From Lumnitzera littorea (Eukaryota > Streptophyta > Magnoliopsida > Myrtales > Combretaceae), in contig JAMXBB010000003.1 of NCBI GenBank assembly GCA_024138015.1, forward strand, positions 30,168,392-30,232,391: 64,000 bases of DNA, read 5' to 3'. A model generated the notes under the pieces. It did no database searches, was not told where the DNA came from, and saw only the letters and a list, made by a program, of their open reading frames with translations. Of this stretch, positions 1-13,600 are shown piece after piece. Both the position numbers and the translations under genes were made by a program. The first letter of the stretch is position 1; the number at the start of each line of letters is the position of its first letter.

Positions 1-121
1 TAGTCCTTGTCTGGAAGGGCTCATCCATTTCATCTGGGCCACAAATGGATATATCTATTAGGGGCTTGATAGAACCAATCTTTGTAGATGCAGATAATCA
101 GAATTTTTCTAATTAGTTACT

Positions 122-410
122 GTGAGTTTAGCTAGAGCATATGGAAAGAATTATCTTGATATATGTTATGAAGCCCATTCTAAAGAGAATGATATAGAAC
201 CACTGGTAAACAGATGAGACAAGTCATCTAATATTAAGCGATTAAGTGCTGAGCAGATGGTTGAATGTCATACCAAGAACTTATGTTGCATTGAGCTTCA
301 CTGTTAATGACATTGTTGTAAAAAGTTATTTGCATTAGAGCTGGCAGAACATGATGCAACTTTTCCTGATTTTCTAGCAATGGACTCGGGAGGAACTGCC
401 ACCTTTAATT
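122..410 (+). pseudogene. decayed retrotransposon gag fragment (zinc-knuckle end)
   Basis: Frame 2 reads through a stretch resembling the end of a Ty3/gypsy gag. A segment KRLSAEQMVE is followed by a damaged C-x2-C-x4-H-x4-C region and then KKLFALELAE. In intact elements the comparable block is a 'KGLC-x-NC...GHxC' knuckle followed by 'LFxLE'. Several in-frame stops make it non-functional. No LTR was found around it, so it is an isolated scrap. It probably lies in an intron or just upstream of the PHD-finger gene. The identification rests on a short motif and could be wrong. Confidence 0.35.
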
Positions 411-1203
411 AGGCAATTACTTGAGTTTGTGGACAAGAACTTTCCACGAGAAGGGATTAATGTTATGAATATCAGGAAAAATAAACATTTTATCACCAGT
501 CTAATATCTCTTATAGTATTGTTGGGATATAATTAGGATAATGAGTATCTTATGAGATATTTAAAATAATTTTAATTTGGGTTTGGCTTGTATAAATGTA
601 CTATTCCTATGAGAAATAAGCAAGCTAGAAGTATTGAATTATTTTACTTTTATCTTTATTATTCTTGTTTATAAGATCCGTAGGTTCTTTTTGATGCACC
701 CTCAAACTCTGGTCCATAGGATTTTCTAAGAAGGGAAGAAACTATAACAAATGCAAATAAATTATAACTGAAGATCCTCTTGTAAATCATCCCTAAACTA
801 GATCCATCACTCGGGCTCATAACACCCATCCATTTAGGAATATGCATTTTTAATCATTGAAATAGTTATGCTTTTTAAGTTGAAGGAGCTATAGATGAAA
901 TGGTAAACTATGTGGAGATAAATTCATGGTGAGGAAAATCCTGTAGAGAACCATAGCTTTGGGACAGAATTCAGTGGAATGTGATGCTTTTGCTTTGATA
1001 AGGGCAAATTTTGCTTCAAGCTGGGGGTGGTTGATTGTGAGTGAAGTGGCATGTTTAATTTTGCTAATTTGGTTTTATCGAAGAGTTGTTCAAAATGGAT
1101 GCCTATGTTTTCGATTATTTTGGATAGCTCAGATTTTGGCAATTAATAGCTAAATTTCCCTAATTTTCATTGCAAGGGTAAGTTTGCAAGTGTTTTATTG
1201 CAG
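411..1203. other. AT-rich stretch, no gene identified
   Basis: Nothing with convincing coding character was found upstream of the first supported PHD-gene exon. A short open stretch at about 388-475 (+) reads WTREELPPLIRQLLEF and onward in one frame. It might be an exon remnant of an unrelated gene, but it has no clear splice sites or recognised domain. The first supported exon starts with one nucleotide of a split codon, so at least one further 5' exon must exist. It was not located here. Confidence 0.4.
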
Positions 1204-4200
1204 GTCTTCAAAGAACCCTTTGATACACAAGACTGCTGAAGGTACTCCAGCACAGATTTCTTCTATCATGAAGATTGGTTGCAAATTTATGACTAAGTTA
1301 GTAGCTTCTGGATCTGTGTAATTGTTCGAGTTTTCTTCTTGAGTCTTCTTACCCTTTCTTCTGACATTTATATGTTTTCATCTGCTTTATTCTAGGTCAG
1401 TGGAATCAGTACTTATATCAAATCATTCGAGAGGCCATTACGATTGCTGTTATTCAAAAAAGAAGAGATACTTGAAGAGAATGAAAAAGTAAGTCTTGGG
1501 ACTGCTAGATAGGAAGACAGGTTTGTCTTTAAGATTGACAAACCAATTGGATTCTTCCACTTTTCTAGCTTCATATCTTATTTTCATGTTTTCCTTTTCA
1601 AGCGTTTATCAAAATAAGAACTGCATAAGATATGGGTTTGACAAGATAAGAATAAGACATGAAAAGATGCTTCTTATGCACTACACTAGATTCAACTAGA
1701 TACAAATAATGACATAAACTAAACACAAATCAGAGATAAGACATAAATAAGAATAAGGCAATCCAAATAGATGTCTTTAATCCCTCTTAATATGCATCCA
1801 TCAAACAATTATATTAAAAAGCATGCACTTATTGATGGGGAATCCGCTTTGTGTCTGCTTATTATCTTATCTTCAAGTCTTAGGTTCTAGATATATATTT
1901 TACCCAAAATGGTTCTAGATACATATCTTGTGTATGGCCGAATTTCATGTCGACACTGTTATCCCTTTCTGTTATATTTAAATTGATATCGAGTAACATT
2001 TCTTTTCATTCACTTCAATTCTTTCAGGTCACGAAAACCAGTTGCAAAATTAAACTTCTCCAATGGTGACTTGGTACCTATGTCACCACAAAAGAAGAGT
2101 CAATGGAAGATAACTATTAAGTTGGTGTCTTTTGAATCTAGTTTCCATGGTTTAATCAATTTTTTAGGTGTTCTTTCTCTTAGGATGGTCAATAATTGTT
2201 ATTGCTCCTTTTGCATGGTTTGTCTAAAGGGATCAACGTTTACATAAGCTGGTTTTTGAGGAAGGTGGATTGCCTGATGGAACTGAAGTAGCATATTATG
2301 CGCGTGGAAAGGTTCTTGAGGACAATTTAAGCTTATGCAAGCATCAGTGCACAAGTTATGCACTCAGTTGCATATTTATTTTCCCTTGGTGTGACATTTT
2401 ATTTTCATGGACAGAGAATATTGGAAGGTTATAAATCGGGTCTTGGAATATTTTGCCAATGCTGTAACTGTGAGGTACTCTTTTTGATGGTTTAACATTG
2501 TAATGTTCATACAACAAGCTACTTTACTGTTAACTGTGTTGTGTGCAGGTTAGCCCCTCGCAGTTTGAGGCTCATGCTGGTTGGTCCTCACGCAGGAAAC
2601 CGTGAGTCTTTTCTTCTTCTTCTTTACTGGATAATTTAAATTACCTCTCTTTTGAAATTTAATTTTTATTTACAGTTTTTTTTTTAATTTAATTAATATT
2701 CATAACTTATTATGCTTAGGTTGCAAGAAATTCCTAATTATTTTTTTCCTGTGCCAGCTACTCAAATATCTATACATCCAATGGGGTTTCTCTCCATGAA
2801 CTGGCTATATCTCTATCCAAAGATCGCAAATACTCTGCCAGGGATAATGACAATCTCTGTGTCATATGTGCAGATGGGGGCGACTTAGTACTTTGTGATG
2901 GATGCCCGAGGGCCTTCCACAAAGGTATACATTTAGTTCCAAATGCATCTCATTATTTTTGGTAACCTCTTAGTACAAGGATTGTTGAAGATTTTGAAGT
3001 TTTCTTCACACCAGGGAAGTTCTTTTTGATCCTTTCTTATATGCTCTATACCTTATGCCAAGTAGTGGTGTTGCATATGCAGTTGTATATTTTTCAGAAG
3101 TTTTTAATGGATTTAAGAGTTGGTAGGAGAACATAGGTTTTGTTATACTAAAAAAGTGGTTCTTACAAGATTTTGAAAGTAGAATGCACTTTTCTGTGTT
3201 AGTTTCCTTTTAAATGCGCACTTTGGTAGAGCACATTTTGGTGGATTCATTGATATCCTTGTTCTCCTAATTTTCTATCTTTTTTTTTTCGTATAGTTGG
3301 TTTTACACCCTTTTCTCTTGCATTCTTCTCCCTTTTACAAAAATATATAAAATCTCTTACATTACCTACTAATCAAAAAATCTCTTACATTACCCAAAAA
3401 AAAAAGCTTCTTGTTAGATGCAGGAAGTCAAGTTGTCAGAATTTGATAAAAAGGCTCTTTATTATCTCATCAATTTACTTGTTGCTCGAGACTCTAAGAA
3501 GAAACATTCTTTGAGTTTTCATCTAAAAAAGTTCCTGAAATATTTTATGAAAAATTGTATGAGATATCTGAAATTTTCAGGAATCTAATTTCAGAAATGT
3601 TACCCAAGGATTGGGAGGTTTGGGTGATGTATCAAAGCTCCATATGGATATTGTTATAGAATGTAGCATTATGTGATTTTGGATATTTTGTTTATTTGTT
3701 ATATTTGTTATATTCTATGTTTATTTATTGTTATCTTAGAAATGGATATGATCAGACAGATATATTAGAGCAAGATTTGGTTTTGATGATCCTTATCTAA
3801 CCTCCTTAACTTTGTGTATAAATTCAATTATCATCATCCATAAAGTTATGAGGTTCACTCCTTGATTCCTGCTCATGATATCAGAGATTTGGCTTAATCG
3901 TAAGTTTCTGGGAGTTAAACCATGTTTGGAACAACTGAAAGATCCCCAGCAAATGACCTAAAAACTGGAACTAAAGTTTGGTTCTCTTGATCTCTCATCC
4001 ACCTCTAATCTCCCTCAGTCCGTTTGCCCTTATTGTTAGGCACTCAACACACTTTTCATATATCTTAGCATTAGTTGAATGGACTGAGTTTTTGTGAGTG
4101 GTTCCCACACATTGCAGTTGTATTTCCTCACTTTTGGTCATGGTGCAGATGTTTCATACAAAGTACTAGTTCTTCCTCCTTGATCGTAGTAGAGAATAGG

Positions 4201-4646
4201 TGGATAATCGACATAGGTGCATCAGATCTTATGACAAACACTTAATCATTTTTAAACATATAAAGCATTTGGTAATGATTGGTGGTTGGTGGAATGTCTC
4301 ACATGTAGTGTATGGATTGATTCTAATCTCAAGTGAGATTTAACTATGTATGCTTCAGTTGAGACAATTTTATGTCAATTAGCATATCAACCTAAGATAT
4401 GCATAGTAAAGTGAAATTTTTCCTCATCACTGTGAATTAATGGATTTAGCCTCAGGGAAGATGATTGGTAGTCTTGAGGAGCAAAATGGGCTATACGACT
4501 TCATAAAGATTGGTTTTGACTCTTCACATAGGAGTAAAGTCAAAATATTCTTTGTCTATTTTCTCTAGTGATGATGTAACGTGTTGTACCTTTCTTTTAT
4601 TGTACCTTTTCTTCTCTTAAAATTTATAAATCTAACATGATCATCC

Positions 4647-4677
<31 letters not shown>

Positions 4678-7600
4678 AGAATGGTCATGATGTAATGCTT
4701 TTGCACAAGTGCTTTAGACAATTTTGTTTTTCCTACTTTAAAATTTCTGTACCTGCACTTATTCTTGAATAAAGACAGCACAATTCGTTTGTCATTTGTT
4801 ATTGCCAAAATTCCTAGAAATAATTATCCAATTCAGCCTTATAAACCAACTCAACCTTGTATTTGGAGTCCAAAAATTCCAAGTCTAACTGGATTTTATT
4901 GGTTTAGTACTTTCATAGATGTCCATGCAAGGGTTTTTTGGGTCTATCTCATCAAAGAGAACCGAAGCTTGTAACATGTTCTGACGATTCCATCAATTAA
5001 TTAAGAATGTGTCTCAAGCTTTTATTGAAGTCCTATGCACAGACAGTGGTAGGAAGTATTTTTTAAAGTGAACTTAAGTAATGTCTAGTTGAAAATGGGA
5101 TTCACCAAAACTCTTGTGCATACTCTCCTCAATAACACGGTGTCTCTAAAAGAAAAATTTGACATTTATTAGAAGTCACACGATCTCAAATGAGTTATAG
5201 TTTTAATCTTAATTCATTTTGGATGAAGCTATATTAGGCGTATCTTCTTGTTTGCATATTCAGTTCTCTTCAATTTAAAGTCTTTGGGTGTCCCATGTAT
5301 GTTCACCATCTCACATATAGTATAAGGATTGATTCTTAGTTATTTCTTCTGTCAAAAAGGTTGCAAATATTATCACCCTTCCACTTGAAAATTCTACATT
5401 TCTTATGATGTTTCTTTCTAGTAGAATATCCCTTACGACCAGATCCATTATTCAGGCCCATAACATCTTGTGCCATGAATAATGCTATTCTATGTTCTTA
5501 TAGTTCCTGTAAAATACTGATGTTTCCCTTAGCAAAATTGCCACCTGATTTTATGTTGATTTTCTGTGAATACTGAGATATTTGAAAGATTGTGAAAATG
5601 TATGTGAGGGAGTGGAGCTCTATAATTGAAGCTTAATTAAATTGGGGAAAGGAAACAGAAGCTACAGATTGATGGAAATGGAAAGGATGGAATTAAAAAA
5701 AAAAGCTTGAGCCACTCAATTTTGAGTATGTGCTCCATTGTTTTAAGCAAGAGAGATGATTTGGTTCTTTATATATTGTCCTCAGTACTAAAGTTTCTAG
5801 GATGATGATACGACACTAGTTAAGTGTGTGGTTGTGTTGTGCAGGGTAGTGTATATATGTGTTATGGGTTCTGTGTACATGTTCTCTGTGAGTACTTGTT
5901 CTGCATGTGCAGTAGTGGTGTTATGTGTATGTGTGAGGTGTATTTTCTGGAAGTCTCTACTGGTTATTACCTGGTTGTTAGCTACTACTATAAATAGTTT
6001 TAGTTGTAAGAATTAGGAGAGGTGATATTTTGTAAGAATCTGAGAGTTTGTTGTTGGGAGCAGGTGTGCTCATGTATGTGAGCTCTAAGCTCATGTTCCT
6101 TCATCTTGAAAGTAATATGACTCTCTGATTTCATGTTTGCCATATATCAATACAAATTTCTGTTGTTTTTCTTCATTCTTCTCCATTGATTTCCCTTGGT
6201 TCATAACAATTGGCACTGTCTTCTGGAATCGAACTTCCACTATTCCATCAACTAAGTTGATTTTTTGAGAGAATCTTGATGACGACTCAACTGGAATCGT
6301 GAGTGGATGAGCTTGAGAGGAATGTTAATGAAATGTGGGAGGAATTACATGATGTTCAACATCACTTGGCTTCTTTGGACAGAGATCATAAGGATTTAAA
6401 TGCAAATGTTATTTCCATACAGGGAGACATGACTAAAATACAGAAGATGTTAGAGGACTTGTGGATCGCAAGTCAAAACAGTGGAGTAATTCCAGGTGAT
6501 TCTTCGTCAAATGCTGCAAATAGAGGAAAACCATAAGTGATCAATGGAGATGTTGATATATCAGACTTGAATTTAGCTGGAAATGATCATATTGGAGGCG
6601 GTAGCAACTGGAGTATCAGTTGAACACCTCTTTGAGTGGTGATGCCTCTGTTTGATGGCATAGATCTGGCAACTTGGATTCTTATGACTGATCAATATTT
6701 CGGCGTGCAACGAACACAAGAAGACTGAAAAGTTGACCTATCTGCACTGTGTATGAGAGGTGATTGTGTGCATTGGTTAAGTATGTTGTGCAGAAGAATG
6801 CCAAATCTGGATTGGTCAACAATGAAGCTGGAGTTGTTGCGTTGATATGGCGACAGATGGCTTCCAATCCATTTAAATTTGTCTCAACCTCGTCAGACTT
6901 CTTCTGTCACGTAATACATTGAGGATTTCAAATCTCTTACATCACAAGCCCCCATTTTACCTGAGATGCAACAACTAGGTTATTTTTTGGGCAGATTATG
7001 AGAAGAAATTCAAACTAGAGTAGATACATATTCTCTAACATCTCTTGAGAAAGTGATGGAGATTGCACTTAAAATTGAGAAGGAATTTGAGTGCATAATT
7101 TTTCTTGCTTCGACCTATACACCTTACTGACACTAAGAGTTCCAATGTGAAGTCATTTTATCAAATTCCTAAGAGGCAATCTAATGTTATTCCTATATAT
7201 TCCAATATTTCTGCCACTTGGCTTCCACAATATGAAGTATATTCACATGTGTTTGGAATGATGGTGTGACCATGGTTGGGCCTTCTTCACAATCAGCGGT
7301 GTTCCATGATCCGCCAAGAGGACATGTACACAAATCTCATGGACGATGGCAACTATCAAATGCAGAGTTTCTTGAGAAGATGTCTAAGGAACTTTGTTTC
7401 ATATTCGACCAGCCTTACTCGGCTAATCACAAGTGTTCAAACAAAGTCCTTAAGAGTAATGGTGTTGGAAGAGAACCAAGATGGTTTAGGTTGTGTGTGG
7501 GAGTGGGGTGAGGATTCTGCCATGTTGCCTTATGCACAACGATTTGACAGTAGAGGGATTGGCTAATTGATTTTTTTGGGGCTTCTACTCTGTCCTTGAG

Positions 7601-10600
7601 GACAAGGAAATTCTTTGGGCAGGATGGAATTGATGCAATGCTAGTTAAGTGTGTGGTTATGTTGTGAAGGATAGCGTATATGTACATGTTATGTGTTCTG
7701 TGTGTGCAGTGGTACATATATGTAAGTGTTTGTGTATGTGTGAGGTTTATTTTCTAGAAGTCTCTATTAGTTATTAGCTGGTTGTTAGCTACTACTATAA
7801 ATAGTGATTAGTTGTAAAAATTAGGGGAGGAGATATTTTATAAGAATCTGAGTCATTTGTTGAAAGCATGTGTGCTCATGTATGTGACCTCTAAGCTCAT
7901 GAACCTTCATCTTGAAGGTAATATGACCTTGTAATTCATTGTCTACCACAAATCAATACAAATTTCTGTTGTTTTTCTTCATTCTTCTCCGTTGATTTTC
8001 CTTGGTTCATGACACAAGGTCCTTTTTGGAGGGCTTGACTAGATTCATTTTCTAGCTATCATTCATTATGGTATTCAGTTGTGTTGAAATTACATGAGAA
8101 ATTTGTAAAAAGATGAGTAAGCACAAGGACTATGGAGGGCACAAAAGGAAACATGCTTAACATTTTGGCCATCAGAACTTGCAATCCACTCAATAATTGC
8201 TTATAATTATAGTATTCCAAAACTGCAGTTCAAGTCAAGAAAAAGAAAAGTTGGGGGGTGAGAGCGATTCCTTGAATTTCTGCTTATATGGTGTATGGGC
8301 TGTGGCAGGTGGAGAGATGGATGGTTGGTGGGGAAGAAGCTGCCTAAAATTTGAAATTCAGTTGACAGGACATTCAAGGACTTATCATATGCATCCCACC
8401 CAAATGACACTTTCTAGTCCAGCTAATGTGACTAGTGAGCTGGACTGGATTCCTTAATACATGCTCAAGCATGAATAAGCATCATAGTCATATGATTGAA
8501 GGACATAACAAGAGGAATTACTTTCCAATCAAGATAATTTCATGGCGTATTGTGATCTTCTTAGGATCACTTGAATTTCTTGGTGACCTTCCTGCAAGCA
8601 ATCTTTTCTTAACATCAAAATGTTGATTTGAGATGCACCTAGAGGGCACTTTCACATCAAAGCAACATAATTTGGAGTTCTAACTTATAATGTACATATA
8701 CTTGACTTGATCTTGCTTAAATTCAGTTCTAACTTAAGTTTTATATAATCATTAACCAAATAAAATAGAAGAGTGATCTGACTTTTACCCAAAATAATTA
8801 AAATAGAAGAGTGATCAAATATGAGTTCACAAGTATGCTGACGTAAAATTTACTACTCCGTAAATCTGTATTATATTATCTGATAAAGAATATTTGATGC
8901 AAAATTTGATGCTTAATCTCTGTGCATTGTCTTTAGTCATATCTACCCTCTATCTTGAGGGAAGTGTTTCAGCTACATTCCTTTGCTGATCCACCTAGGA
9001 TTCAGTTAATCCTCTTTGCCTCTCATCTGCCTGCTCTTGTCTACTATCTGCAGAGAAATTTGTTTGCTTTGTTGATTAAGAGCGATGGGAATGACAGCTA
9101 CAAGAGTTGCTCTCCTTAAAAATTAATAGTTACTTAGTCTTATATGCATGATGATACTGATTAGATGGTTTGGATCTTGTATGAGAAACTACAATTTAGT
9201 TCAACCAATTATTTAAGTTTCATATCCTTTAGTGAACTTAATAATGTGCAAGTAATTGCTAATAAATGGCGACCTGAGCTCCACTGGGTTATGATACTTG
9301 ACCAATATAAGTGTAATTAAGCACATGAGTACCTGATCTTTATACTGCAATTGAACACATTCCACGTGTCATTTGTCCTACTTTATCCAAACTATGATGC
9401 CACTTTATGTGTAGATTATGCATCTTGGAACAGTAGTTGTTTTCTCTTGGTCAAAGGTTGTATTTATATTAGTTTGTGACAACATATTTAGAAGTTCCCT
9501 CAAGCTCTCTGGTCTATTAATTCCAGAGAGTTCCTGTGCATGTCTTTACATGATGTCTGCCCAAGTCTCTAATTTTGTGCTTCTTTTCATGTCATTTTGG
9601 TGCAGAATGTGCATCTCTTACAAGTATTCCACGTGGTGACTGGTATTGTGATTATTGTCAGAACATGTTTCAGAGAGAAAAGTTTGTGAATGCCAACTCT
9701 GTTGCAGCTGGGAGAGTTGTGGGGGTGGACCCTATTGAAGACATATACAAGAGATGCATTCGCATAGTGAAAAACGTTGGAGCAGAAATTATTGGATGTG
9801 TGCTATGCAGGTTATGATTACTTAAGACTGGAATTTTACGGTAGTAGTCCCTTTTTGTCATTATATCCATGAGAAACAATGGCCAACTTTTACAATTACA
9901 TGCAGTTCTCAATGTATAGGACAAAAACTGTCCAGCAATATAGGTGACTTTAAAATACATCAGCATATCCATGTGTCTAGTGTCTCTCTCTTTTTATATA
10001 TATATAATTATTATTATTATTATTATTAACTTAACATATCTCATTTTTTGATCTTAACATGCAGAGGTTATGATTTTAGCAAATCAGGATTTGGACCCAG
10101 GACAATTATAATATGTGACCAGGTATGTTTACTTCATCGTTGTGTTGTTTTAAATTTGAAAATGACAGATATTCCTTTCAATAGATGTAACCTTTGATGA
10201 ACATGACCTCTCCTAAAATTATTATGGCAGTGTGAGAAGGAATTCCATATTGGGTGCTTGAGGGATCGTAAAATGGCAATTCTTAAGGTGTCCATTCAAC
10301 TAGATCAGCATTACATAAAAAGTTCTGTTTCCCATCATATGGCCTTTGCTTCTCCTTCTGAATAGAAGCTTTAATGCCATTGTACTACAGGAATTGCCAA
10401 AGGGAAAATGGTTTTGTTCTGTCGATTGCAGTAGAATCCACTACACCTTGCAGAACTTGCTACTTCATGATGCTGAGAAACTTCAAGACCCTCTTGTTGA
10501 TATTATTAAGAAAAAGCATGAGAGGAAAGGTCTAGGAACCATTGATGGCTTTGATGTGAGATGGAGGCTTCTTAGTGGTAGTTTTGCTAGTCCTGATTCT

Positions 10601-13600
10601 AGGAAGTTGCTCTCTGAGGCTGTCTCTATTTTCCATGTAAGTTTTTCTCACTGTAAATTTATCGTTTGTTGGATTCAGAGCTTCTTTCCGTCTTTGGTTC
10701 ATAAATCTGAAAAGTAAAATCAGAATCATGAGTGGTCACATTAATTCCGGTTTTAGATGAATCCAGAAGGGCAAGAGGCACACTTAAGGTGCTCTAACAT
10801 CGCACAAGGTGGAAGGTGGAAAAAGAAGCATGCTCCTTTGTGAAGGAATGTGCACATATTCATGAATCTAATATTTAAAATTCTCAGAAATTTTCTTTAT
10901 TTAAAAAAAAGTTATTTATCCCCAACACCACCACACCCACCCACCACAGCCGCACCCCCCCCCCAACCAAAAACAAGTTCATGAGATATAAGATTAACAA
11001 ATAATTATTCCCAAAACAATGTTTTAACAATCTAGACTCTGATAACAGGCTTTTTATAAATTTCATTTTCATAGTTGATATATGATATCTTTTTTTTTTT
11101 TTCGGTTCTTTTTGTGGCATATCCATTTTAATTAGCTACAATAATCTAAGTGGATGTAATATTATCCAGATTATTCTCTGAACAGAATGAGATATATATT
11201 TCATCCCTTTTTTTTCCTGCTAGTTGATATACATAATCTTTTAAAAAAATGAATAGTCAGCACTTATGGAAATGCTTTGCAAATTAAATAATGACCATCT
11301 TTTCCTGGAAAAATATAATAATGTACTGTTTTTCCTGTTCAGAGCATAATTAAGTGTTATTGTGACATATTTGTATATAAGTACTATAGAAAATGATCAA
11401 ATAAAGAAAAGAGCTTTGCTTGAAGAATTCATAGCGATAGAGGGAAAGAGAGAGGGAGACAAACATAAAACTATTACTAAGAATTTTGTAGGTTCTTGAA
11501 GTTTGCCTTTTGTCTTTAATGGCCTGACTGTAGGTAGGTAAATGACAGGTAAGCAGACTTGTTTTGATAAAGCTTATATCCGTTGTCATTCTTTTTCATT
11601 TTTATCTTTATTCATAGATAGTTACCAGGTTTTCCCACTTCATTTCAATTAATCTTTGTGAGTACGAACTTTTGCTAGACTTTAACCGACTAAAGCATTA
11701 CAAATTGGTAATTTACTAAGGCGCATGCCTGAGTGTCTCAGTGCCTTGTTTTTTGCTTGAAAGGTGCTCACCTGACTTTGGCATCTAGGAACATGAGGGA
11801 GCACTTTCAACTACACTTGACAAATCTATGAAGTGATGTTTCTGCAGCTTGTTACATTTTCAAATCAAAAAAGCATTTCATGTGCCAGCCTGTGAAAGAT
11901 ATTTCTTTTCTTCTAGCTGAAAATGTAAGTCCATGACAACATACAAAATTAAACCTAAAGACACAATGATTACTCTGACATCCACGCTCACATATTCTTG
12001 ATGCTTGAAACCCGTCGGTTCTCTTTGTTGTCAGACATCAACTAATGTTTGTGGGCTAATAAAAAGGAGGTCTAATGAAAACGAGATATATCTTTTCTGG
12101 ACTCCCAATCCCTTCTGTAGCTGAAGCTTTCTTCCTGTTATTTCTAAAAATAACAGCTGCATTATAGCTAATATTAGGACTGATTTGTAAAACCCCAGGT
12201 TGAAGTTCTTTGGTGTTTTTACCCATTTTCTCTATTGGCAGCTGTAACTTTCCTCACAGTTATATTATTTTTTGATTTATCAGGAAGAAAAGGAAAAAGA
12301 AAAATTCATTTTAGGTTGACTTGATACATTGGGTTTGATTTGACTATAGTTGAGCTCAATTCAAGATTAATTATATGTCAAGTTTATTATTCAAGTCAAG
12401 TTTGAACTTTAATGTAAATTCATTAAAAATAATTTTTCTAAATAACTAAGCTTAGTCAAGCTTGAGCTCATTGAGAAACATATTGAGTGGGGGTTGAGCT
12501 AAAATAATGTCAGCTCAAGCTTGACTAAGCTTAGTCAAGCTTCACCTTTATCTGTCCCTGGAAAAGATCACAAACACAATAACATAAGCCCATAAGGAAT
12601 TGCGTAGAATTTCACTGATCCAAATTTCCTCAGTGGAAGAGATATGATTTAATGTAATTAGGGCATTGACTACCCCCTTCATCTTTGTATAATGTTCAAA
12701 TATGTTTCCATGGGGCTCCCTTGTTCTAAGCCATACATCAATACTTTCGAGGCCTTCTTCATTTTTGGGTCTACAAATATGTTCCTAAGATATTTTTGCT
12801 TGAGCTCTATCTTGCTTGCTTCCATTCCTTAGGAACGGAATATCTTTTTCATGATTTCCTCAAGGACAAAGTTGCAGAGGATAAAGGTTGAGGACAACAC
12901 ACCTGCATAGGAATTAGGACTGAATTAATTAGCTGGACTCTACAGTGTATGATAATGATTTTGATGTACCTTTTTCTACTAGTTCTCCACACACCTCTCT
13001 CCTCCGAGAACACGCAGTGGGATTCTGAAGTTTTTCATAGGCAAAGAGCCTTTTTGGAAACCTATCAATGTGTGTCAATTCGATGTGACTGACCACTCAT
13101 GATAAAAGTGTGTAAGTAGATTAAATGGGTTAACCCAGTCGGGCTCATTTTGGCCTGTGAATTAAATGGGTAAAAAATTCTCGGCCTCAACTAAATTAAA
13201 AAGCGAGTTAAACAGGCCAATTTGCTAATTAAAGGCATAAATGTGTTAAACGGGTCGATCTGATCGACCTATTTTAGCTCATGAGTTAAACAGATCGAGT
13301 TTATTTGGTTCGCTTTTTAAATGGCGAAAAAACTTTGGCTTAAACCAATTAAAAAATTGGATTAAACAGGCCGGTACATTGGTCAAAAGTCACTTGCATA
13401 CCTCTACTCATGAAGACATAATTTTCTTGTGGTTTAGGAAACAACTCATCTGTGCACTCTTTTAATGCTTCCTTCATCAACCCTACCAATTTGCCGCCCA
13501 ACAAAAAGCAAAATCTCTAAAGAACATATGGGGTGATTCTTGCCTTTACACCTCCAGTAGAAAGCAAACTGGGGATCTCTGGCTTTAATCTTGAGAAGGG

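Larger units (their letters stand above)
5806..8014 (+). mobile_element. gag-only LTR retrotransposon (TR-GAG type) in the intron
   Basis: Two direct repeats flank an internal region of about 1.4 kb. After the left repeat comes AATTGGCACTGTCTTCTGGAA, in the position and style of a Ty3/gypsy primer-binding site. Before the right repeat lies a CTTGAGGACAAGG stretch and a purine-rich GGGCAGGATGGAA, a plausible polypurine tract. The only coding content is gag; no protease, reverse transcriptase or integrase remains, and there is no room for them. This matches the plant class called terminal-repeat retrotransposons with GAG, which depend on autonomous relatives. No clear target-site duplication is visible (GATGA on the left, CAAGG on the right). 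The element is old, because the LTRs differ by many substitutions and small indels. Confidence 0.82.
2925..9605 (+). other. 6.7 kb intron splitting the first PHD finger
   Basis: This intron interrupts a GAA codon between zinc ligands H219 and C222 of the first PHD finger. The donor is AAAG|GTATAC and the acceptor TGCAG|AATG. It owes its size to a decayed copia element (about 3690-5480) and a gag-only LTR element (5806-8014), both in the sense orientation of the gene. The remainder (2925-3690 and 8015-9605) is AT-rich with no ORF of coding character. A 21-base A-run lies at 4647-4667. Confidence 0.88.

Noticed and set aside
959..1153. Open frame of 64 codons (+) rich in hydrophobic residues
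   Set aside because: No homology recognised and no splice phase compatible with the first PHD-gene exon. It overlaps an equally long open frame on the other strand, as expected by chance.
7427..7717. Minus-strand frame of 96 codons across the TR-GAG element
   Set aside because: Antisense to gag and the 3' LTR; no recognisable domain.
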